Shown here one piece after another: positions 12,048-24,476 of a stretch of 64,000 nt of DNA. The first letter of the stretch is position 1; every line of letters starts with the position of its first letter. Location: assembly GCA_030280995.1 (NCBI GenBank), contig JASXTE010000002.1:19241683-19305682 (forward strand). The letters are read 5' to 3'. Position numbers and translations under genes: made by a program. The notes under the pieces were generated by a model. That model worked only from the letters and a program-made list of their open reading frames with translations. It ran no database searches and was not told where the DNA came from. This DNA comes from Hemileia vastatrix. Its lineage: Eukaryota; Basidiomycota; Pucciniomycetes; Pucciniales; Zaghouaniaceae.

Positions 12048-15000
12048 TTATTTAGATTTAAATTTTTTCAAGAGATTTTTAAGATCAGAGATTTCATTTT
12101 CTGGAATCCACTGGTCATATTCACTTGATTTATTTTTAAATCTTAATAGATACTCAACTCCCTTTTCTTTAGTAAGGTGTCTCTTTTTAAGTATCTTTTC
12201 AATTTCTGCTTTTTCCACTATTTCTTCAGGTTGCTGTTTATGCCTTCCTGATCTTCTTGGAAATAGAGCAGTGTCATTAGAATGGTATGGTTTTATAAGA
12301 GAAATAGGAAATACTGGATGTTTTCTATCATAAGGTGCATATAGAATAACCTCAACAGCATTATTACCAACCATCTTTTTAACTACAAATGGTCCAATGA
12401 ATGGATCCTTCAATTTAACATTACCATTTAAATTGAAATGTAGCGTTGAAATAAGGACTTCATCACCCTCTTTGAACATTTGTTCTTTATGGGCTTTATC
12501 CCATCTTTTCTTTTCATACTCAAAAGCCTTATTTATACATTCTTGAGCATGTTTTCTGCATAGTTCCTGCATCTGAAGAAAAGATTTAGTACCTGGATGA
12601 ATATCCAATCTAGGTAACTTATTAAGAGTTTTAGCAGGGGTATTAGGTACATAACCCAACCATAACTCAAATGGCTTTTTGCCAGTGACAGAATGTACTG
12701 TACTATTATATGCAAATTCTAAACCTGGGATAAGGGTTACCCAATCATGCGTGAATTTGTCATTGTCTTTAAAATTAAGACCAAAAGCACAGTATCTTCT
12801 TATCATATCTTCTAAGGTTTGTATCATTCTTTCTGCTAGCCCATCAGTTTGTGGATGGTGTGCTGTAGAAATTTTAATTGACACCCTGAAACATCCATAA
12901 GTGACGTCCAGAACTCAGAAGTAAATTTAGGATCTCTGTCAGAAACTATTGCTTTGGGGAAACCTGCTGTATTTAACATTTGTGTCCACCATAAAAAAGC
13001 TAAGTCCTTTGCAGAAACCTCTTTGTGGGTAGGAATAAATTTACACATCTTTGTAAATCTATCTACAATTACCCAGCAGGAGTTATAGCTCTTATTCTCT
13101 GCTATTGGCAAACCTGTTACAAAGTCCATGTTAATGATTTCCCATGGAGCTTTTGGTTGCTCAATTTGTTGTAATAAACCAGCTCTTTTTCCTGTTAATC
13201 TTTTAGATTTTTGACAAGAATCACATGTTTCAACATATTTCTGAACATCCTCAGACATGTTAATCCACCAAGCTGTGTTTTTTACCCTGGTTAATGTTTT
13301 ATGGTAGTCAAAATGACCTGCTAATATATCATCATGACATATACTTAACATTAACTCCTTCATTGAAGGGGGAATTACAATTACATTACTTAATTTTTTC
13401 CTGTAATATATAAAACCATCCTCAATGGAAAATTTTCCTTTTTCTAATGCCTCTTTATACTTAATTGGTAATGTTTTTATTAAAACATTCATTGAAGCAT
13501 TAGATGGATCATTTAATATTGTAGTTAATTTACTTAAGTCAGGATCTGAATTATAATTATCAAGAATTGATTGCATAAATTCATCCTCAAGATCTACAAT
13601 ATAAATGCCATAAATGTTAATAATCTCTGACTCAGGAACATAAGCAGGATTATCATCATTATTAGGCAGAGGTACTCTAGATAACAGATCTACATTAGAG
13701 TGCAAGGTTCCTGCTCTATGTGTAATAGTCATCCGTCCTCTGTATTCTTGTACAGCTAATTGCCATCTAAACATGTGTCTATTAGGAGTTTTCATGTTTA
13801 AGAGTGACTTAACTGCACTACAGTCAGTGATTAACTTAAATTTTTGGTCCTCAAGGTAGTAATGTAGCTTTTCAAGAGCCCATACTACTGCCAAAAATTC
13901 AAGTTGAGTAGCACCATATTTTAATTCACCACTTCTCAGAGTACGTGAAATATAGCAGATTACTACTTCTGACATTTTTCCTTCAATAAGTTGTTTTTGA
14001 TGTAAAGCAGCACCTAGTCCAATAAAACTTGCATCTGTATATAATACAAAAGTTAATTGGAAATCTGGTAATCCCAAGATAGGAGCTGTCATTAAACATT
14101 CCTTCAACTTATTGAAAGCTTGTTGTCTTTCATTATTCCAAATGAAAGCTTCTGATTTCTTTATCAGTGTGGTCAGTGGTGCAGCAATTGATTGGTAGTT
14201 TTTTATATATTGTCTATAATAACCACACATTCCAAGAAAAGATTTTACATCCTTCACATTTTGAGGAATGCCAATATTTTTTATTGCAGCCACTTTATTT
14301 TGGTCTACACATATTTGTAAGCCAGATACAATATGACCAAGCACTTTTAAAGATTCAAACCCAAATTTACATTTTTTCAATGCAAGGGTCATTTTTATTT
14401 CATCCATTTTCTGGAAAACTTTCCTTAAATGGATTAAGTGTTCATCAAAAGTTTTAGAGAACACTATGATGTCATCAATTTATACCATTAACCATCCCTC
14501 AATCATTTCATTATAGAATGTTATATCCATTAACTTCTGAAATACTGATGGAGCATTTTTTGGTCCAAATGGCATTCTGACATACTTATAAATTCCCATG
14601 TGTGTTGTTATCAACAAAAAGTTCTGTGAATTCTTTTCAACAGGAATTTGATGGTACCCTTTATTTCCATCTAGGCAACTTATATATTTAGCACCTTTAA
14701 GGGTAGCATGTATAGAGGCAATCCTTGGCAAGGGATAAATATCATCTACTGTAAATGTATTTAATGCTCTATAATCACCGCACAGTCTTTCTTTATCTTG
14801 TTCATAAGAAATTAGCACTGGTGATATTACACAATATTTTGGCATAGTTTCAACCTTCTCAAGAATGTTCATTTTCAATAACATCTTAATATTATCCTCT
14901 ATGTCTTTCCTCTTCATTGGTGAAGCAGGGTATGGTTTCTTTTTAAGACTAGCAGGAATATTATCCATATCACAGGTTAAACTAATTTTCATTTCATGAT

Positions 15001-17821
15001 CTTTTACAAGGCCAAGTTTATTTGTACCATGTGCAAAAGCCATTGGAAAAGCTTTAATTAATTCCAAAATATTATCTTTCTCAGTTTCACTTATCTGAGT
15101 GCCAAATGATGCTTTTGAAATTTCTGTTTCCAGAAGTTCCATCTCATTGGATTCTCTTCCTTTAGACGGGGAATTTGTTACTGACTCAATGTGTAAGACT
15201 GTGTTAAAAGAATTTATTTTAAATTTCCTTTTACCATTCATGCCAATTGTAAAGTTGTTATTAGCAGGGTCTAATTTTACACCAAATTTAGCCAGAATAT
15301 CATTTCCAATGATAAAACAGTTACTACAATTAGTATTATCCATTACTACAAAGTCACAAGTTACTCTTACATAACCATGTTGATGTTTAAAGAAAACAGC
15401 AGCTTTGTATTTACCAATGGGGTGTAGTACTGATCCAAAACCTCTCCAATTTTTATTTTGAAGTGGTTCAAGCTTAAACTTATATTCACTATCAATTTTC
15501 TGTAATGTATTAGTGGAAACAACAGAACCAGCAGCTCCTGTGTCCAGTACTATATTAACATTTTCACCAGAAATGATATCTGGAACCGTGATAGGTGTCA
15601 TTCTAAAGTTATCAGCTTGTATATCCTTAATGATTTCAGCATCCTCAAAATTCATTAAAGATTCATTTGAGTCCATATTTAATATTGGATTTTCAAAGAT
15701 GGACAAATCATCTTCCAACATACAGACTTCATTTTCATCACTATATGAGATATTGCTGTCATAATCACTTGATTCTTTACTTTTTTCAGTTTCAGTTTCA
15801 GATTCACATTGATTTTCAACAATATTTATGTTTTTCTCACATTTGTGACCTTTGACCCAAGGTTTGTTACACTTATAACAAGTATTTGTTTCATACTTTT
15901 TAGGTACTACAGGTGCAGTAGGTTTTTTCTGCTTCTCCTGAAGCGTTTTTGAATTCTGAGTTTTTACAGGTTCAACATTTTGCTTATAAGTGGAATACCT
16001 TGATTCATACTTATGGTTTAATAATATTTCATTGAAAATATTAATAAAGTCAGAATATTCAGTAACATTTAATGTTCTAGCTACAACAATGTCTCTGACA
16101 GATATAGGTAATTTGTATATTATCTTATCTTTCCATAAGTTAAAATCCATATGAGGCTCAATGGCTTTTAATATTTTGTTTAGATTCATTAAAAATACCA
16201 TAGGTTTGTCACCATTCAACGGATTATACCTAGTCTTCTCATACAGTCTCTGCTGAGTAAGCCTGAATTTAGAACCTCCAAATTGTTTTTCAATAAGTTG
16301 TTTCCATTCAGCCCAAGAGTAGTCTCTACCCTCACTTAAGACAGCTTCAAACCATAATAAAGCAACATCCTTAAATAAAGAAATTAATTTTGATGTTATC
16401 TCTTCATCTGGTAACTTATATGAGAATTTCAAGTTGTCAATTCTTTGAATAAAATGTTGCCAATCAGAGCTGGCTTCCCCATCATAAGTTGGGTACTGAT
16501 CTATCTTAGGCCAGTTCTTCTGATTCAATTTTATCTCACTAATCTTAGGTAAATTCAACAACTCATTCACTTTTGATAAATGGTCTTGTATTTCTTCCTG
16601 CACGGATTTGTGACTTACATTTTCAGATTTGACACTACCACCAGATGGTTTTAATTGTGGTGGTACAGGGAAGGAATGAGATTCACTTTTGCCAATGAAA
16701 GGATTATTATTATATTGATTATACTTATGATTATCCTGGTTCATTAGTAGATTGGAAGTTTCAATCTCAACTTTAGTTAATCTTTGTAGCAACTCAGAGA
16801 CACTTTGATTTGTCTGGGCAAAAGATAACTTTGTTCTTGATTCAGTCTTTAATAAGTGTGTTTCATATAATTTTTCTAACTCACAAAATTTGTTTGAAAG
16901 GTCATTATATTTATTACTCAATGAATCATATTTAAGAGTTAGAGACAAATGTTCTTTCTCTAATTCTTTATTACGTGTTGCTAATTGAGAAATGTTCAAT
17001 GTCAAGGATGAAATTGTATCACTAGTGAGCTTAACTGTCTGTTCCTCACAATCAGTCATTCTATTCCACAATGCTGAAACAATTCTATGGACAGTTGGAT
17101 TATTGTTAAAATATTCCATGTCCTCCTTTTCAATTCTCTCACTCTCCTGTGAACTTCTCATCTCACTAGTAGGTGGTTGCAACTGAGGATTAACTGTATT
17201 ATCATTGTATATAGTACTGTTATTATGGACAAAAGACAAGTCAGGTGTATCTACTCTAAAACCTAAATTTCTTAAATCCTCCTCTATTTTTTGTACAGAT
17301 TTAACATCAATAGAATTACCTATATTGTAATTATCAGTATTATGTCTAATCTGAGAGGGTAAGTTACTTACCAAGAGATGACCTGATTTTTGGCGCTTTT
17401 TTCCCTTGTAAGAGTGAGCTGAGGAAGTCAGATGAGGGGGTGGATCCCTGTTGCAACTGTGGCTTGTCCACTGTTGGTGAAACCAGCCCCATTTCCATTT
17501 ATCTACCAGGATTTTCTCCTGGGAGTGAGTGGACCCTCCTTGGGTAGGGGGTTGCTTATTTGATTGACTGGGCTGGCCTCCCTTTAATTCTGCCATTGCC
17601 TGATTCATCTGCTGAAATCCTACCTTGCAATTGTTTTGCAACTGCTCTACTTCTTTGAACATGAGAGATTTTGATTCCTCCAACTTCAGAACCTGTTTGG
17701 CCAGGTGGGACAGTTGATCCTGAAGAGGCGGAGATGTCTTTTTGATAGTTATCTTTTTTAAGAGGGCGTCCTTTTCCTCTATACTCATGCTTTCTGGCTG
17801 GGGGTACTGTTGTCCCTCCAT
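12048..17821 (-). pseudogene. gag-pol: E2 gag-pol polyprotein, two lesions
   Basis: One minus-strand frame runs from an ATG in good context (CACCATGGAGG, 17821) through Gag and most of Pol. Domains: coiled coil (about 17800-17500); a second heptad region (about 17100-16750); the gag domain (about 16520-16000); zinc knuckle CYKCNKPWVKGHKC (15839-15882); protease VLDTGAAGSVVS near 15540; RT; RNase H LYTDASFIGLGAALH near 14030; integrase with H-x6-H and CDSC, ISDRDPKF-type and HHPQTDGLAERMIQ motifs; GPF; chromodomain ending at 12048. Lesion 1 is a TAA at 14480-14482, replacing the Tyr of the YIDD active site. Lesion 2 is a one-base deletion near 12873, just before HHPQTDG. With near-identical LTRs, the element probably moved recently, perhaps by enzymes supplied from another copy, or the lesions came after insertion. 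Confidence 0.95.
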
Positions 17822-17906
17822 GGTGATGTCCTGGAAAGTTTTTATTAGCTTTAGACCTGGAATTATAAGCAGGCTGTTCACTTACACTATCCTGGGGAGC
17901 ACTCAT
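17556..17906 (-). CDS. E2 upstream overlapping frame, 116 aa
   Basis: Starts MSAPQDSVSEQPAYNSRSK at 17906, 85 bases before the polyprotein ATG, and overlaps it in a different frame to a stop at 17556. In E1 and E3 the equivalent frame, not the 17821 frame, continues into the gag domain. It could therefore be the ancestral Gag N-terminus that E2 has uncoupled. It is basic and rich in Gly, Ser and Lys, with no recognised domain. Compared with E3, this frame looks less conserved than the overlapping one, judged by eye. Confidence 0.4.
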   Translation of the reverse strand: MSAPQDSVSEQPAYNSRSKANKNFPGHHHGGTTVPPARKHEYRGKGRPLKKDNYQKDISASSGSTVPPGQTGSEVGGIKISHVQRSRAVAKQLQGRISADESGNGRIKGRPAQSIK

Positions 17907-18417
17907 ATTGTTCAGAATGACAATATTTTACGTCTACAGAAGGAAAAAACTCTATGGAATTAGTAGACAAAAGATATTAGCAATTATATTACTAATAAAA
18001 AAGCAATGGAGCTTACCCTGAATTTATATCTTTATTTATTTAAATAAAATGTAAGAAAAATTCGAAAAAATCTGTTAAAAATATAATAATAAGTTTAACT
18101 AGACCTTTATAAGGGTGAATGATTAGCTTACCAAGATTTAGCCAAATACCAATTTAATTGGGTGTTATATTGGTGTCCAAATACCAAATGAAATTGGGTT
18201 TATATTGGGTACAGTTACTACTGTAAATATCTAATTTTTATGATAAAAAATTAGTACAATTATTATAAGGGTTCTTTTCCGCAATTAATGAGTTATGATA
18301 ACCCACTAATATGCAGCAGTCCCAAATATTTGGTTAATTTTGAGCTGTACTAAGGTAAAAATCATGTCCCAAGGCTTATACTAAATAATAAGTAAAATAT
18401 AAGGAAAGACCCCCAAT
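17907..18417 (-). other. E2 leader and primer-binding site
   Basis: Untranslated leader. The candidate PBS TGGGGGTCTTTCC on the minus strand occupies 18415-18403, two bases from the LTR. Around 18137-18215 the sequence AATACCAAT..ATTGGGT recurs in direct and inverted form and could fold. No gene is seen. Confidence 0.65.
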
Positions 18418-19595
18418 TGTCAGTATAGTCTAATATATAAGTATGATATAATAGTGTTATTTTATGGTCCTACTACTTATTGATAAATTATTTAGTGATT
18501 AAACCTCAGGGGAAGACTAATAAAATAGTTATACTCAAATAAAACTCACAATACTTGGATTTAAATGCGTGCTAGTGGTGGAAAATAGAAGAATAAAATA
18601 TAGTTATAGCTTTTATAAAGATAATATCAATTTATAAGGGCTTTATAATATATTTTTGAATGCTAATAATTGTATTGTAGTGTTTGTTTGAAGTGTAGTA
18701 ATTGAATGATGATAATAAACCGTCAAAATCCCTCCTTACTTATACCCAAATCCACTGGAGTGCACAGACCTTCAATCCAGATGATGTCACTGCTATCCCC
18801 GGCAATTACAGCACTGTGAGGGCTCATCACCTCCCCATGGCGTCCACTTCAAGCAGTTTCAACACCCAGACCTCCAGTAAGGACCCTCCATCACTATTAA
18901 TAATAACACAGAGTCATACCATAAATAGAAAACCCAGATAAAAGCGGATACCATAAAGAAACAGGTAAAATAAATGATCAAAAAGAGATTTAATGAAACT
19001 AAAAGCATATAAAGGAAACAAATAAAATGTCCAAGCCCCCAATAACATCCCCAAGCATCCACATTAACCCAGAAAACATCCTTCTAACCCATAAATCCGT
19101 GAATAACCATCCAAGGAAGTAATTTGAGTTGTCCAAACTGGGTGTATGCGCCTGATATAGGTGTCTATGCTTCTGTAGGCGTTGTGAGTCTACTGATTTC
19201 GTCCATATGACCTAAAATAAGCAGAAAAACAAAGGTTATAGGCTATTAAGGGGCTAAAACCCACTTATATACCTAAATATACATAATATACTGCATATTT
19301 CACTGAATATGAGATTTATGTATACATAAAAGCTTATGTATGTCAATAATTACTTCATATCACTTAAGATAAGTATATTATGACTCCATTAACACCTTAA
19401 TAAGTATTATTAGGCCATGGATAAGCTATTTAAACTATTATAAATTATATAATAGAATAATAATTATATATATATATAATAAAATAATATATATTATAAT
19501 TTTAACCTTATTTTTAAGATATAAGCTTAATCTAGTTAAGTTTATCTTATTTTAAGCATAAGAAATACTCAGTCCTAAGGATATTTAGGCTGACA
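18418..19595 (-). repeat. E2 5' LTR
   Basis: 1178 bp, five substitutions from the partner LTR. The minus-strand TATAAG lies at 18744-18739. It carries the same small ORF at 18859-19062. Confidence 0.95.
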
Positions 19596-19600
19596 CTAAT

Positions 19601-21401
19601 ACTATCCTTACTGTTACAATAAAATAACTCTACAGTTCTACTTCTGGATATGTACACCTGCTATGCACACAAAAATAAAAAAAATCAATGTTTCTTTTAT
19701 TTTAATATAATACTCTTATATTAACACAAATCTTTTCTAATCTAACTATTCCACACACTTTTTCAAAGAGTGAGTTCTCTTTTATATATACACTGTATGT
19801 CTAGTGCCCTTTCACTATGCCTTCTTCCCCTACTGGATTTCCTACACAAGTTCAAAACTAATCCAGATGCATCAAATAATAATCTATCTATCACAGTAAT
19901 CTAAGTACAGCATTAATATGAGACCATACTAATAGTGTTTTGCACTATGAAGACAATAATCTACTATTAGTGCCTTACATTACATTTTTCTTTACAAACC
20001 CTACACTTCCTGACATAATTTGCTTCAAGATAAGTACTGTACCACCTTTCATACCTATTATGGAAATGCATGCTGCCGTATGAGTATCCACTAACTGTGA
20101 AACCTCCACCCTAAGTAAGTAACCTCCCTTATTTAGATTCTTACTTGTATTTGCTTTATCATTGAGCTCTGTTTATTTGACTTTCCCCTTGATTGCCTGT
20201 TTTTCTAGCACCATGTTAAAGCCTCCCTACAGGTTCCTATTAGCTATGGGATTTTTGTAGCCCACATTTAAGTGCTGTCATGTTTATCTAAGTGTGAAAC
20301 CTATACCATTTCTCAGGCTTCCTTTTAAATCTATATTATGCCTTTAGAGCTTTCCATATTTTTTTCAAATAAATACCACTCTTGGCCTATAGTCTAGTAT
20401 ACACTTCCTTCTAGGTTTTTGCTTGCCTCAGTCTATATTTCCATACTGAACTAAAATACTGTGCATGGGGAGTGAACTTTTTCTACACTTCTATAAACCC
20501 CTTTGTTGCGCTCACAATCATCCTTCATAGCAACCCCTTTGTTGCACTTACTACAAATTTTGAAATTTCTGTGTTACTGCAAGATGTGTACCACAGTGTC
20601 CTTTGAAGAGGCTTCTCAAATAGAATAATGATTTTTGAGAAACAAGTTTGATATGTACTTAGTAAAGTGAAGTAAATAATTTCAAACTATAAAATATCAT
20701 GGAGAGGTTGGGTTGGAGCTTAGTAAGAATATCCACAATAAAAGGTTTAAAGTAAAAATTATTCTACTAAGCAATGAAAGAGTAAATCATATGATAATCA
20801 AATTCTAAGAAATAACTAGTATAAGTGAGCCTGGTTTTGTATCTGTAATACACCCAAGCTATTACCTTTTTGCATTACTGCCCATCCTTACACTTATTCA
20901 TCTTTTAACTTAGAGCACTAGCTTGCATAATTAATAAGTATTATGATCTAAAAAATAGACCCTTTGTAGTTGAAGCAAAAAAAAGAAGAAAAAAAATAAT
21001 GATGATTGAAGTTACTCAACTAGCCCCTTTCAAACACACAATTATTGCTATTGATTTAGATGGTGCAGTTGATATTAATAAATAAATTTAAATGCATAAC
21101 TATGTAAAAGTTTCTTCAAGACTACTTACTGCACTTTGAATAGGTCATTTGTCACACATTGTGTGACAGATGACCAGGCAGAATAAAAGAGAGCTCCATT
21201 GTTCATAGGAACTGTAATTTATCCATTATCACACCTTTCACCTTTCAATTAACCTTTAATTTTAATTTTTCTATTTTTAAAACATATTTATTATTCAATA
21301 TGAAGTTTGCCCATTCTTACAGACATACAAATTGTGATTCCACAAAAATCCCTGAAATTTTAGTATGGATTGTGAAAAAGTCATTTACGCTTTATTTTAC
21401 T
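19601..21401. other. Unit backbone, unidentified repeat (copy 1)
   Basis: Matches 33896-35607 (unit 2) and 57023-58733 (unit 3) almost base for base. No coding frame is supported. The part around 20600-21300 ends in a promoter-like stretch (GAATAAAAGAGAGCTCC near 21181). It corresponds to one half of a tandem repeat seen in unit 2 just upstream of a decayed gag, so it may be LTR or leader sequence of that gag-bearing element. Confidence 0.5.
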
Positions 21402-21406
21402 TGACT

Positions 21407-22909
21407 TGTCAGCCTGTATATCCCCAGGACTGAGTAAAAAGTGCTTATAAGTTATGTTAAACACATGAACTATACATGGGAACAATAAATGAGAGTACAC
21501 AAACAGTATACATAAGTAAAATTATGATAATACACATAAAATGCCATTATAACACCTTATATACACGCATATATCCACCTTTTATAAGTCTTATGTACTT
21601 AATATTAAGTTGGAATATGTTAGGGTAATCTTAAGAACCTTAAGTATAAGGCTACATAATTTTTAAGTACACTTAAAGCTGTTATATTTATTGTTTTACA
21701 CAAAAAACAAGAAATGCGCTTTATTTCACTTAAAAGTTGACTATATGCGCTATAAAATTGAGAATATCAAAATTGCGCTTTGACAGATCAATTGGGCTCA
21801 TTTAGAACTATTGATTTGGCTAGTTAAATGCATAAAAATAACACTTTTCAAATTTGGTGTTTTTTATGCCAGAAATGGCTTCTGTGTACTGGCCACATAC
21901 TGCCTGCTTTTTTCCCGTGTGAATAGCTTCATTTTTAGCAAAGTTAGCTTTTTCACACTATAATTACCCCACATTCTACGCCCACTGTGGGGAAACACAC
22001 TAAAATAGGCGACAGGCGCTTATTTAGTGTCCTAGCTTAATTAATAATGCATTGACCTTGTTTATATGCACTAATTTCATTAATAACCTCACTCTTGGCA
22101 CTTTATTTCATCACCACGCTTAAAATTCGCCTAATTTTAGTCAAGGATTTACCCGTGCAAGAGCCTGCCAAGAACTGCATGTAGTTACCCCACATCTCAC
22201 GCTCTTTTTTAAGTTTTTGGGTGGTTTCTCAGTCAATTTTGGTTATTTTTGAATGGGAATTTCACGTAGTATAATGTCAGGATTAGCCCCATTATTTCTA
22301 CAGTCAATCCCCCTTATTATTAAGCTATTATTAACCTTAAAAAGTCTCCTTTAGTCCTTAATATTATTGTTTTATACGCATATACTCTCTTTTTGTCTTT
22401 TTCTTTAATTTTGATGGATTTCCCTTATTATTTCAGGATTTTTGCGGTTATTACTCTTCTAATTATGTCATGGGTCACTGGGAATGTTGATGGGAATGTC
22501 TATTAGTTGTTTAGAGGCGTGATTAACTGTGTATTGGGTGGTACATCAAGGGAATCATTGGGGAACTCAGTGTGTATAAAAGGAGGAGGTTTTTGGGTTG
22601 TATTTCTTCATTCTTTATCATTACAATTTAAACCAATATAACCAAACCAATTACAATACATATCAATTAGTACTTTTATAAGACTTTTGAATAGTATCTG
22701 AATTTATATAATCTATTTTTCTACCAACTATAAAGATTGTAAGCCATATATAAGAATAGTGAGAATTATATTACTGAGACCTTTATATTTGATTATATTT
22801 TACAACTTAGTGGATTAGAACTACAGTATTCATATAGGACCATTAAAATCTTCTAGACAACTGACTATTCAAGCTAGTTCACGTCCTTGTACTTGACCTT
22901 AGCCTGACA
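21407..22909 (+). repeat. Solo LTR, third family (1503 bp)
   Basis: TGTCAGCCTG...AGCCTGACA flanked by TGACT at 21402-21406 and 22910-22914. Units 2 and 3 keep the uninterrupted site (CACTAGTAAAG near 37388; GACTAGTAAAG near 58831). A TATA box TATAAAA at 22575-22581 gives the plus orientation. There is no internal region, so it is a solo LTR left by recombination. Confidence 0.95.
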
Positions 22910-22914
22910 TGACT

Positions 22915-23440
22915 AGTAAAGCCTCAAGGTGGGTTAAACCTTATCTACTAATGCCTGGATCTACAGATAAGGAAATTCTCATTAAGAATTGGTCAAATTT
23001 ATAAGATAAACTATTTATCCTTTCTGGAAATCCACATGAAACCAATAATGCAAAACATGAGTTAAATCTCCTTAAAATGAAGGATAATGGACAAGCTTCA
23101 GATTATATTTCTAGATTTTAAGCCATCCAATCTTGAGTATTGTGGGATGACACTGTGCTTAAATACCACTTTAAGAATGGGTTACCAGCACAAATTGTCA
23201 ATCAATTAAATTTTCACAGTCAAAAATTGTAAACTTTCACCAATGTTACACATCAGATGCTAGAATTAAATAGCCTTTACTACGGGAGAAATCAACAGTA
23301 AAGACACTTAGATAAAACTTTGCATGGCTTTATGCACATGAATGCATCTTACCCAAGTCACACCCATACATCCACAAGCCATTTGAGTCAAAATAAATAA
23401 GGCTAAAAGAAACCATCAACTTCAAAGGATTGAAGCTCAC
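22915..23440 (+). pseudogene. Decayed gag of another LTR element (copy 1)
   Basis: The plus strand encodes, with stops, GNPHETNNA, then ELNLLKMKDNGQASDYISRF, then WDDTVLKYHFKNGLPAQIVNQL and a later LELNSLYYGRNQQ. This is the layout of a retrotransposon gag capsid domain. The short 5' part lies at 21298-21401, split off by the solo LTR. Unit 2 (36859-37900) holds the longest version. Confidence 0.7.
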
Positions 23441-24351
23441 CCCTTGTCACTATATACTTTTACATGCAATGCTTTTGATGATTTTATATAATTTTTATTG
23501 ATTACTGTCATGCAATGTGTTATGATTTTTACTTCAATCACCATTAATCACACACTTGCAAATTGTCATATTTGAAAAAAACGAAATGTATTGGTAGGCA
23601 TTCTTTACATGCAAAATTTTATGATGCATCCCTGAAATTACATTTTTTTTCTCATTGAACAGTCCTAATCTTTGAATAGTCTCTCCCCCCCCTCCCCCCC
23701 TTCACAATATTAAAATGTCATGATATGCTAAAAATATCCAAGTATATATTTCTGAGGGAAGAATCTAATTTATTTACATTTTGAAAAATAAGAGAATAAA
23801 TTTGACAGGTATATTGGTTATGTGCATTCAACATTGAAAGTTTGGGTAAAATTGCACGTGCGTGACCTAACCACGCGACTTATGGATGAGACGCGTCTTT
23901 AATTGTTATTCTTGGTGAACAATATCAACGCGAAGAACTCGGTGTGAAATAAAGTAGCATAACAACATTGCATATTCTTAATCAGTTAGCGGTAATTCTG
24001 AAGTTCAGAGGGGTGGCGGGTTAGTGTGAGAATGAAACAAAGAAACATTTTCATAATCGTAGTTAACGGTTACTCAATCAAGCGGCCAAATTAATTGCAT
24101 ATCATTAATGAATGTAATGATTATCAAGGCTTATCTGTATTTTCCACATCCGTTGCACTAACGGGATTAGCCAAATGATATATTGTCCAGTATCTATGAT
24201 GGTTATTGCATAGCAAAATATTGCATATGGCTGAAAACAAAGGCCTGCAACCGTCATAAATGAAAAACGCCCGTATCTTAAGTGATATTTAAGAGAGCTG
24301 AAAATGGAGAAGGCTGTAAATATTGGTGGTGGCTCACCACTTTGGAATGGA
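23441..24351. other. Upstream region of gene copy 1
   Basis: Contains a C-tract pair near 23685-23701 that varies in length between units. From about 23855 base composition changes: CG dinucleotides become frequent (ACGTGCGTGACC, ACCACGCGAC, GAGACGCGTC). This looks like retained host sequence rather than decayed transposon. The reverse-strand open frame at 24105-24392 lies opposite the promoter and I do not accept it as a gene. Confidence 0.6.
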
Positions 24352-24358
24352 TATAAAA
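24352..24358 (+). promoter_or_regulatory. TATA box of gene copy 1
   Basis: TATAAAA 119 bp before the ATG, followed by a pyrimidine-rich stretch (TCTCCTCACACCTC) suitable for initiation. It is present at the same distance in copies 2 and 3. Confidence 0.6.
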
Positions 24359-24476
24359 TCAAGAGCACTTTGATACCGTTTATTCTCCTCACACCTCAAT
24401 CTCATCCCTGATTTCAGAAAATCTCCTTTTCTAAATCCAATTTTTTCTTGATTATCATAAAACTACTCTTTATAAA

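Larger units (their letters stand above)
10751..19595 (-). mobile_element. E2: full-length, very young Ty3/gypsy chromovirus
   Basis: An 8845-bp element with two 1178-bp LTRs, flanked by CTAAT at 10746-10750 and 19596-19600. Empty sites exist in unit 2 (about 33896) and unit 3 (about 57023). The LTRs differ at five substitutions and no indels in my alignment (0.4%). The coding region on the minus strand is nearly continuous, with one nonsense codon and one single-base deletion. It is the most recent large insertion in the window. Confidence 0.97.

Noticed and set aside
23680..23702. C-tracts as a possible G-quadruplex regulator
   Set aside because: Two runs of C separated by T only; too few separate runs for a convincing four-run structure, and tract length differs among units.
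24105..24392. Minus-strand open frame of 95 codons upstream of each gene copy
   Set aside because: It lies over the TATA box and promoter, and is conserved only because the whole unit is duplicated. No promoter or domain of its own is seen.
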